NCBI GenBank assembly: GCA_015499985.1 | Contig: JAAAUF010000234.1 | Span: 1-46,295, forward strand | DNA from: Haplosporangium gracile | Lineage: Eukaryota; Mortierellomycota; Mortierellomycetes; Mortierellales; Mortierellaceae | Reading direction: 5' to 3' | DNA length: 46,295 bases | Part shown: one piece after another, positions 34,749-44,346 of the stretch | Position numbering within the stretch: position 1 is the stretch's first letter | Layout of the letters: each line of letters starts with the position of its first letter | Notes under the pieces: model-generated | What the model was told of the DNA's origin: nothing | What the model saw: only the letters and a program-made list of their open reading frames with translations | The model's database searches: none | Translations under genes and position numbers: made by a program

Positions 34749-35982
34749 ATGCCTGAGCCAACTGTCGCCACCATCGCCCCTGATGCCATCACACCTACAG
34801 TTGCAACTGCCGACATCGCTGTTACTGCCAAGCCAGGACAGCTCATGGCCGATGCCAGCCCAGAGCCCACTATGACCATGGATGACTTTATGGCAAAGGC
34901 AAAGTCGGACGGAATGCCCTTGAACATGCCCGAGGCTACCCTCCAGGCAAGGAAACTCTCCTCCATACATGGACTGAATGCACCTTGAGAGACTGTGACC
35001 ATGATAAATTCGGACGACAGGCAACACCGTCAACAACGAGGGGGCTTTGCTTCTTTTTTTTTTTTTGTACTACTCGCAGAAATGCACAGGGACTCTTTTC
35101 CAGGCAAAGAATATTAACTAACATTGTTTTCCTCCTCCCTAATATCTTCTCTTCAAATACCCCCTACCCCAACACCAATTCTCCCTTCTAGATTTACAAG
35201 GACGCCGAAGCACGTCTTCCCTCTCAATACCGGTTCTTCCATGTCGCAAGTGACTACTACTCCTGGCCCTATACCCAACGTGCCCGGGTTATGGGCTGCC
35301 CCTCCACTTTCCACCTCTGCAAAACTCTCATCTTTGAAAACACCAAATACAAACAGGACGAGTCCAAACCCTTGGATGAAGATCGGTACTGGTGTATCAT
35401 TGTTCAGTACGAGGGGGCCGTTAATATTACGAAATTGGAGAAGGCTGTGAGGGAGAAGACGGGCGCTACTCGCAAAGCTACTCATATGAGGATCGCCCCT
35501 GCGGATAAGTCGCTTGAGTTGACGGGCTTCAAACAGGGTGGTGTATGTCCTGTTGGTAAGTGTAGAAACATGTGTAATGCTAGGAATGATGGGACATGAT
35601 GATGCGAAGAGCAGGATCAACCAGATCTGAGAGACAAAGTTGAGATGACTCAAATGGAATGATCGATTAATTTATTGGTCAATTAATTTCTGATTACCCC
35701 TTGCTACATTTGCATTTTAGGCATGAGGACTGATCTTCCGATCCTCGTCTCCAAGGAACTCGCCGAACTGTCGGTAAGTTTCATCAAAACATTAGATCTT
35801 GAATGACATTCTTACCCGCAAGTTTCTTTTTCACCCTTGACTAATCAACTCTTCGTATCAAATGAAATGTTCATTAGCCACGGATGTTTTATCTCGGAGC
35901 AGGACATCTCGACTGGAAGATCGCCGTGCCCTTCGAGGGCTTTGTCGAGAAGTGGAACACCCGCGTCGTCGACTTTTCGTAA
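34749..35982 (+). CDS. YbaK/aminoacyl-tRNA deacylase-like domain protein
   Basis: Four exons: 34749-34946, 35192-35555, 35721-35773, 35878-35982; 239 residues. The first intron begins with GC (CAG|GCAAGG). No GT exists between there and the in-frame TGA at 34986, and the acceptor TTCTAG gives a phase-0 join (EATLQ|IYKDAE), so a GC-AG intron is well supported. Residues 1-66 are a low-complexity Ala/Thr/Pro-rich N-terminus. The YbaK-like domain covers about 85-230, with GCPSTFHLCKTLIFE, VQYEGAVNITKLEKAV, RIAPADKSLELTGFKQGGVC, GMRTDLPILVSKELAEL and FYLGAGHLDWKI. Family members hydrolyse mischarged aminoacyl-tRNAs in trans; the substrate of eukaryotic versions is not established. It converges with the DUF202 gene, 218 bp between stops. 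Confidence 0.85.
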
Positions 35983-36200
35983 GCCATGACGACGACGACG
36001 ATTGGACACTCATCATCAACATACACTTACACAATGTTACAAGCAAAATATACATGGCCACTGCGCCGCTTTTAGAGACAGTTACTATAGAGTGTTTGAA
36101 GGATAAATAACCGTGCTGAATTATATTTTGAAGATTCTTCTTTTGAGCACAAAAACAAATATGACGAGAAATGGTGAATGTAAGAGATATAGATATGCTC

Positions 36201-38791
36201 TTAATTATCATCGTCCTCGTCGTCACTGGATGCATCAGTGCCCGTTCTTGAAACCGAACTCGAAGGCACCGATCCCTCCTTCGAGAATGACTCACTCGAC
36301 GACGATGGTGACGACGGCTCTGATGGAGAATCATCCTTCGGCGTTCTCGAATCCGAGTCAGAATCGGTGGTGGAGGAGGCAGTAGTGACGGTAGGATCAT
36401 CGGGATCACTAGGAAGGTTCGAGAAGTCAAACTCGCTGCCGTCATCCTCATCACTATCGACCAGGATGGTGGATCCGGGCGGGAGATAGGGGGTATCAAA
36501 GACGGGTCTTTGGGGGTGTGCCAGTGGTGGTGGTGGCGAAGGTGATGGTGCGGGTGGTGGCGGCAGCGATGATGGGGCTACTGATTCGGTTTCGTTTGTT
36601 ACCGCTTGTGGAGGTGGAGTTAAGGCTGGGAGGACGCGTGAGCTGGGATTGTCGTTGTTGTTGTTAAGGTAGATCGATTCTTCGTAGCTGTGGTCCATCA
36701 GCGACGAAACTTGGATTGTCACTATTAAATTGCAAAATCAAGTAAAAGTCGATAAGTAACCTTGATTGACGATTATTGTAAACAACAACAAATGCATAAA
36801 ATTCATATTTTTCGTTATAAAAACTTACAGACGACGTTCATGGTATAAGTGGCCAGAAGAGCGATCGTCAAGAAAGTCGGTCCAACACGATCAAAATACC
36901 GCCTATGCCCGGCATCCTTCACAATCCCCAAATGCCGCCAATGATACGACCCGGCTGCGTACAGCAAGCTCAACAAACAAACCAACAACAATGTCACACC
37001 AACATTCTTGCCAATCTTCCCCACCCGATTCGCCAACGTCTGATCGATCCCCTTCCTTGCAACTTCATCCCCAGAAAAGTTTAACAGCATCATGGCCAGT
37101 GCGCCAAGAAGCATTCCAAACTTGATCCAGTGGATGAAGGTCCGTTCGTTGGAGAAGAGCATCTTGCGTTTCTTGAACAATGCCTTTGCAAGCGCCTTGT
37201 CTTTTTTTCTTTGTTGTTTGTTGTGTTTCCGGGTGTCAATGTAGCGTTTCCCGTTGGACGCCGGGTTGTTGTTGTTGTTGCCGCCTGTTTGCCCAAAGAT
37301 GCCGTCGTGCGGTGCGTTGGAGGTTGTCGGAGTTGTAGCTGTAGGTGATAGGATGCTGAGGTCGTGTGCCGGACTCGACTTGTTGGTATTGTAGCCATGA
37401 CGGCCATGGCTAAAACCATCCTTCTCGGAGTAGTACCCTGTACGCGGATTACTGACGTTCAATCGGTAGGTAGACTGGGTGTTGTCGGACGACGAAGTTA
37501 TGGTCGACCCGCGCCGTATCGCGCCTGCATTATCCAACTCTTGAAAATGAATTGCCCCCGAAGCCGCCGAATGGGTTCGTCCATCTCCATCCATCGCCAA
37601 TCCCATTCCTCCGGTTCCTCCTCCTCCTCCAAGTTTGTTGTGCATAAAACTTGAGTCGTCTTTGAGGTCCTCGCGCTTAAGAAGGGCGGTGGTCGATTCA
37701 CTGCTCAAGGTCTTGGCACTATCATCTGTTTGTTGACGGACCGGTTCCTTATTGTTGTTGTTGTTGTTGTTGGTCAAGGAAGTCCGTCTCCCTATCCCGT
37801 CTCCCCCAACTGCTACTTCTGGTCCTCCTTCAGCTAGACCCATGGCCCCCAAACTAAACCTCTTCCGAATCGCTTGGAACTTGCTGCTGCTGTATTCCAT
37901 GCTCAAGTCGACATGTGATAGCGTTGCTGCTGTTGTTGTGGTAGGTACTGATGGTAACGGATGATGGTGTGTAGAGGAAGAAGGAGACGGTGCGATAGTG
38001 TCTGCATTATGAGAAGGGTGCTGGTGTTGAGGACGAGGATAATCATGCGCATAAGAAGAGTTTAGAGCGATGGATGATGATGATGATGATCCCTCAATGG
38101 GGGGAGATTGAGGCGGGCTGAAAGAGATCAGTTGGAGGGTTGGAATCTGGTTTGGAAAGTGAATGATCGTCTCTGCCGCCCTGCTGCTGCTACTACCACT
38201 ACCACTACCGACGCCGGCTCCGGTTTCAACACCGGCATAGTCTCCAGGGGCCTGGGCACCTCGATCCGACGCGTCAAAGTACCCATACCCATACTGTTGC
38301 TGTCGTTGCTGTGGCTGTTGCTGTTGCTGTTGATAGTAATGGTGTTGGTGGTACTGCTGCCGCTCAGAAGAAGTTGGAATCGCCCTCGTCGAAGAACTAG
38401 TCATCGTGTATGCAGACGACGAAGACTCAATTCCACTTTCACCACCAGAGAACAAAGAGTTACTAACATCTACCAATTGACTCATATTCACTGTCGTCGC
38501 CCCTCTCGCCCTCGGATGGATAGACTCATCCTCAAAAGAACTGAAAAGGATGTCGCTGTTACTGTTCAAAAGACGATGGCCAGTACTGGTTCCTGGAGGA
38601 CTGCTCCTACTTGTTGTGCTTGGCTTATTGTTGATGTCGCTCGCTCTTCCTCCTCCTCCTTCTCCTTCTCCTCCTCCGAGTCCGCTTACTCCAAGTCCGA
38701 CGCCTGCACCTACGCCGCCCCTTGTGGAAGTTGCAGAGTCCAGACTGGATGCAGAGGGGGATGACTGCAGCGTCCAAAGTTCGGTCGGCAT
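36201..38791 (-). CDS. DUF202/VTC1-like membrane protein with long disordered N-terminus and acidic tail
   Basis: Two exons on the minus strand: 38791-36829 and 36721-36201; 827 residues. Residues 1-520 are low-complexity, with Gly/Val/Ser-rich, Gln-rich (YYQQQQQQPQQRQQQ) and Asn-rich runs and probably many phosphorylation sites. A basic stretch (KQQRKKDKALAKALFKKRK) leads into the DUF202 signature NERTFIHWIKFG at about 547-558. Three membrane segments lie at about 557-572, 597-615 and 637-656; the last is split by the intron at NVV|LTIQ. The C-terminal tail of about 170 residues is Pro/Ser-rich and ends in acidic DDEDDDN. DUF202 forms the membrane part of VTC polyphosphate polymerase subunits; without SPX or catalytic VTC domains a regulatory or standalone membrane role is inferred. 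A vacuolar or secretory membrane is plausible. Confidence 0.85.
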
Positions 38792-41260
38792 TATTACTTT
38801 TTAGTTCGTTATTGGTTGGCTTGTGCGCGTAACGCGCGGAGAGAGTTAGTGTGTAGGGAAAATGTAATCAAATGCAAGGATCGAGCGGGAAAGAGAAAGA
38901 GAGGGAGGGAACTAAATATGTGTGTTGTACAAGGATACAAAAGAAAACAAAGAAAAAAAAAAAAGAATGGATGGTTGGTGCGTGCGCACTGAGAGAGGGC
39001 ACCTGGGTATTTAAACAAGCTAAGGTCGTCTGGTCCACAAAAACGAAGAGAAGGATTCGCTAAAAGGTCATGGAGTGAAAAAAAATGACGGATAAATGAC
39101 CTCTAAAGCAACGAAGTGAGAGGAAGAGAGAAAGGGAAGGAGCGCACTAGGCAACAAGGTGTTTACGCCCAACTCGGCTCCGGTTACTGTCTTCAGATGA
39201 AGGAGAGGGGGGAGAACAAGAGACTGAAAGAAGTAAGAGAGAAGGAAAAGAGAGGATTAATGTAAGGTAGAGCAGAATGAAAAGGAGTGACCGAAAGGGA
39301 AGGGGACAAGGAGAGAAAGAAGGGAAAATCAAATGTAGATGGATGTCGCCACGATGAAAGGAAAGGAACGGGAAATGGATGAAGACCTTTGGACGATAAG
39401 AAAGAGAAAGGAAGAAAGCAGTTGAAGTGCAAAGAAAAACAAACAACCCACATACGGGACAGATACACCGACACTCACTCGTGCACACGAGCCCCTTTCA
39501 GTCAATTGAGAGAGTGAAGGTGATCGATGTAGTCGTGTGAGTGAAAAAAGAGGATGGATATGTGCGTGTATGCGTTGTATGCGGTAGAGCGAGAAAAAAA
39601 AAAGGGTTTGTTCGCGTTCGTTTTTGTTGTCGTGTGATGAAAGGAAGGGGATGGATTAAATATGCAAGATCAAGGGCCGAATAATAACAATAAATGGAGA
39701 GTGAAGTGGAGAGGAAAGACAAAAAGGCAAGAAAGAAAAGATATGGGATCAAGGGGCCTTAGGAAAGGTAAAGAAGTGAGGATAATAAAATGGTGCCATT
39801 GAATAATAGCGTCTTCATTGTTCCCCCTCTTCTTTGTCATTGGCATAAAAGACAAACTTTACTTTCCTTAAAGGAGACAAGTGCGAAAGGAAAGGAGTTG
39901 AAAGATAAGGAGTCGAAAGAAAAGGAGGGGTGAGAGAGAGCGAAAAAGGTGGCCCCGTCATCATCCTTCAACATAAACATATATAGGTATGTTAGACTCA
40001 AAGTCAGGAACCGTAAACAACAGGCACTCTGAATCATTCATTCATTCATTCAGAATGGATGCAGCGACTACTATTTGACTTGCGATGTTCTCTTCTATCT
40101 CTTTCTCATACTCTCTTTCTCCGTTCAAAACTTCACCAACGCACTAGCGAAGAAAAGGCAAAAGAGAGCCTATTATCCTCCATGGTCAAAGTGCAAACCA
40201 ACTTGTTTCTTTCATGAAACCCCTTGTCTGTTTATTAATTCACAATGTCCCAAACATCCCATCCTTTTGCTGCCTATTTTCTCCTCGTCTTTACTCTTTC
40301 AGCTCACCCCTCATTTCCTGCGCTACACTCTCCTAAAAAAAACACAATTTATAAAAGGAGCCAAAAAGTGGCCAGCAAGTGCAGCACACGGCCAGAAGTA
40401 ACATCAGGTAAAATCAACTCCTGAACCTGAAAGTGGTCGTGTATGTGTCCCTTAGAAACGCGCCTTGCTTCGCTGATATTTTTCTTTTTCAAGGAAAGCC
40501 TTCCCCTCTTTTTCCTGCTCCTTAGCGTTGTTTTGTTTGTTACAGAAATGAAAGAAAGAGAAACCACGTCTTCCCCGTGTGTGTGTGACATACTTTACCA
40601 TTCATCATCCTCTTTTTCCCATGAGGTGCACAAGGTTCTTTTGGCCATGAGGCACGCTGTGGATCCATGCATTATCTTTTCATTCGTTATTCTTTGTCTT
40701 TGCTGACAAGCACGGATAAGGTCTGGAGTCTGATGAAAAGGGGGACGACGGAGAGGAAGGGGCCATCTGGATATGTATCTACGATTTCGAACTACATGAG
40801 ATTCGCAAAGAAAGCAAGAGGGGTTCGCGTGCTAAAAAAAAAGATTTGGAAGTAGGAGCTAGCAAGAGTAAGGAAAGGCACCGCACTGCACCCTACATAA
40901 CCCTACCACCGCTTAAAACGCGTTGAAACGTTTTTTTTTAGATGCTAACCATACTCACGCCTTTTTCGACGCGTAGCCAATCATGTTATACCAAATCCTC
41001 GCAGTAAAAATAAAGGGTAAAGTCTCTGATGTCAAGGAAGTGAGGTAGAACAACGTGCTAATAAAGAAAGAGGCCCTTTTATTGAGAACAGAAACGAACA
41101 GAAAACGCTGAAAGATGTATATTTACATATGGGCAGGAGACGGAGAAAACGAACGGAGAGTGTAGTGGCGAAGATAGAATGAGAGCGAGAGAACGAGGTG
41201 ACATGCCGTAGACAATAACATGTGATGTCTTTTGCACTCTCTTTCGATTCAAGTTGTAGC
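38792..41260. other. Intergenic: DUF202 upstream region and chitin deacetylase 3' flank
   Basis: From about 38880 to 39950 the plus strand is GA-rich, so C/T-rich in the sense of the DUF202 gene, consistent with a promoter and leader. An (ATTC)4 run lies at about 40036-40052. From about 40080 to 41200 no strand bias or coding signature was seen, and ORFs are short. Confidence 0.5.
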
Positions 41261-42644
41261 TTAGAGCGACAGAAGAGCAGAGGCGGCAACGATGGCGAGG
41301 CATGTTGCAGACCATGCGAGCTGAGAGGCAGTACCAGACTTCTTGACACCCTTGGCGGCAATGATCTCGTCCTCAGTCTCATCGGCATCGGTCTTGGGTA
41401 CGTTAGCAGCCTCGGGTGTCACGAGGGGTGTCTCGGCCTCAGCGACGGGCTCGGCAGCAAGCTTGACAGCAGGCTTGACAGGAGCGGCCTTCTTGGCAGG
41501 CTCCTTCTTCTGGGTAAGAAGAGCCGAGTTTTGGTAAGGCTCAGGATCATTGACACAGCGGGCGATATCCATTGGCTCAAGACCCTTCTTCATTCCCATA
41601 TCCAACAGGGGTCCGGCAACGTTGACGGTCTGGGTGTATAGATCGTGTTCGAGGGTAATGACACCTCTCTTGAGTTTGGGGATGGTCGAGAGGGCCCACT
41701 TGAAGTTTCGGAAGACCTCCTTGTTGGTGATGGTCTTGTCGGGGATTTGCCAGTCGTTCGAGTCCCACTCCTTGGTCCAAATGACGGTCTTGTAGCCCAT
41801 CTGGCGGACGATTTCGCGAACGCGGTTGTCGACATCTCCGTATGGGGGGCGCCAGTATTTAGTCTTGAGTCCTGTCACGTCAAAGACCACCTTCTCGGCC
41901 CACTTGATCTCGGCGACGATTTGCTCATTCGTGAGCGACGTCATACCGGCATGGGACCAGGCTGTTAGTATAATTGAGGAAGAAAACGGAAGAAAAGAAG
42001 AATAATAATGGGTGGTGGTTAATAGTTGAAGTCAATAAAAAAGGAGGAGAAGATGGAGGCTACAACCCACAGTACACGATCACGTTTAGCACAGAGTTGA
42101 CAAAAACATGTAAGCGTCGCGAAAAAAAAAGAAGATACTTACTGTGGAGCCCAATGTGGTGACCCTCCCTGACCTGCTGGAGCAAAGTCTCAGGGTGCTC
42201 AAGAACACGCGATCCAACAACAAAAAAGGTCGACGTGACATTAGCTTGGTGGAGCTTCTTCAACAGACGTGGAGTATCCTCACTGGGACCATCATCATAA
42301 GTCAAACCCCAGGCCTTCTCGCTTGGGCAGACCTCAATATCGTCGGGAGCCACACAGCCATCACAGGTCCACCAACAGGCATCCTTAGGCACTCCCTTCT
42401 TGTTTTTAGGGCAATCGGGGCAGTTGGGAATATCGGCCTTGGCCAGGGGCAACTTGGGGACCTTGGACCAGTCGATTTCGGCAACCCACTTCTTGACAAG
42501 GGGATGGTTGAGGTCGGGCAACTCATCCTTTCCGGGATATTGTGCTTGTTGCTTTTTACTCATCTCAGCCAGTGCTGAGCCGGGCATCAGGATTGAGGCG
42601 ATCGCCATAACCAACGTCATGCTGACAATAGGAATTGGACGCAT
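41261..42644 (-). CDS. Chitin deacetylase (polysaccharide deacetylase, CE4), GPI-like tail
   Basis: Two exons on the minus strand: 42644-42143 and 41961-41261; 400 residues. A signal peptide (MRPIPIVSMTLVMAIASILM, cleavage near GSALA) is followed by a Cys-containing N-terminal region (CPDC, CWWTCDGC). NodB/CE4 motifs are TYDDGP at 115-120 (Asp117 and Asp118), HTWSH at 167-171 (metal-binding His pair, with the Thr168 codon split by the intron), RPPYGD at 205-210, and LEHD at 271-274. The C-terminus is Ala/Pro/Lys-rich and ends in a hydrophobic stretch (LAIVAASALLSL) typical of GPI anchoring. It converts wall chitin to chitosan, as expected in chitosan-rich Mucoromycota. The acceptor is TACTAACAG, so a branch-point-like TACTAAC abuts the splice site. 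All catalytic motifs are present. Confidence 0.93.
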
Positions 42645-44346
42645 TTTGTTATAGTTGTTGCGTTTTTGTTGGGCGGTTCAATGTGTTGTAGGTTTTGTTG
42701 CCTTTGACTGCTTGCTTGCTTGGAAAGAAGTGGTTCTGACTCGTATTAGTTGTTGCCCACTGGTAGGTATATTATGAAAGGGAGGAAAAAATCAGATGTC
42801 GAGTATACGTAAGAGAGGATGGGAGTCAGACAAACGAGTGTCAAGGGAAAGAGGAGGAGAGAAGGGTAAGAGAGGTATGAAAGAGAGGTATGAAAGAGAG
42901 GTAGAAAACAAAAAGGCAAGTGGATCGAGCGCTTAATAAATACTTTGAGGAATTGTTCGAAAAAGCACCTCTATCTGTGGTCTTTGCTTTTTTCTACTAG
43001 CGGATAATCATTCATCATTCCTTTTGCAACGGTTGTTGGTATGGTTTATTCTCTACATTTCTGACTAACGAAAAAGATAGAACCCGAATCTGAAGAAACG
43101 TAAGTGGATAGCTACGTAGGGTTAATCCTCCCATTGCTCAGATATGCAAGAAAAACGGGATACTAATTTGGACTGAGGGAGAGCAAAAAGTGGAAGGAAA
43201 AAGGGCACGCTTGCCTACCTGCACACGCGCTCAGTTTGATATGAAATCTTTTTCTATGCCCCCTGGATTGGTTTGCTATCTTATGGGTGGTCAAGTGGTA
43301 ACATGGCTTCAAGTGCTGTTGTCCTTCCGGATATGCGGGGAGCGGGATGAATGAGGATACATTTCATCGATGATCGGGTTGTAGATTGGCCAGTAACGTA
43401 ACTGCTATTGAGAGAAATGGAAGGAGGGATGGAGTGGGGAAGGCGAACGATGGTGATGTGAGAGGGATAAGAAAAAATTAGTGACGCTACCATCCTCAAA
43501 GCAGTTAGGACAAAAGGTCCAATTGGATAACACGCGTCGAATGAAAGAGCTGAATGGGAAAATACCGATTTGAACATTAGAGGTATCGGACAACGCAGCA
43601 TGCCTCTCTCTGTCTTTAATATATCATGGTCATCGGGATGATTTATTATACTTTTGAAATAAGTGTTGCGCATAGCACAAGTCGGAGAATGGTCATATCC
43701 GCCGTTCTTCATCGGAATCGCACTTGTGAGCTTGGTTTGTTATTGTGTTTTTTGTCAATCATTGCTGCTTCGCAATGTCAATGTGACTGTAGTCAATGCG
43801 GAGGAGGCCGGAATCCAATGTTGTCACAAGAGTCCGTCTCTCCTCTCTCTCTCGCTTCGCAAATATAGCATGGAAATATGAATAAGCCTGCCTCACGTTC
43901 TCCCACAGACGCCCCGCCTACCCATTGCAAGTGTGTTTTTTTATCGCTGTTTTTTTTTTCTACTCGATGCGAAAACTTGGTGGCGAGCGCGTTGTCTGAT
44001 CAGTGAATCAGTGACTGCGACGATTGGCCGGTCAATTGGGGGATCGCTTCTCTCTGGCACGAGATAACAGTGGATCAATTGTCCAATTATGCATGTTCCT
44101 GTGGTATTTGTGAGTAATCTGTGTGCAGTCGGGGTTTCAGTTGAGCCGAGAAAAGACAACGACAACGACAAGGGTCCACTGCACCACACACAAGCAACAA
44201 TTCCCTGTTTCTTTTTTTTTTTTTTTGCTCTCAGTCCCTTTCTGCCTTTCCTTCTTTCATTCACATCTCTTTCCATCACCAGGGCCACACAGCTCTCATT
44301 TAACTTCACATTCTCTTAACTGGAAAAAAAAAACCAGCAGCAGGAA
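42645..44346. other. Divergent intergenic region between chitin deacetylase and carrier genes
   Basis: Both genes fire outward from this 1.7-kb spacer. The deacetylase side is GA-rich on the plus strand at about 42780-42925, including two 13-bp AGAGAGGTATGAA-type units near 42868-42902. The carrier side is C/T-rich at about 44205-44320. A small ORF with one hydrophobic segment at 43663-43881 has no other support. Confidence 0.5.

Noticed and set aside
38108..38764. 218-codon plus-strand frame antisense to the DUF202 gene
   Set aside because: It is a mirror of the low-complexity coding region on the minus strand; its Arg/Thr/Leu runs have no domain and no splice or start support.
43663..43881. 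Small ORF with one hydrophobic segment between the deacetylase and carrier genes
   Set aside because: 72 codons, overlapping another ORF of similar length in a different frame; no start context or conservation visible.
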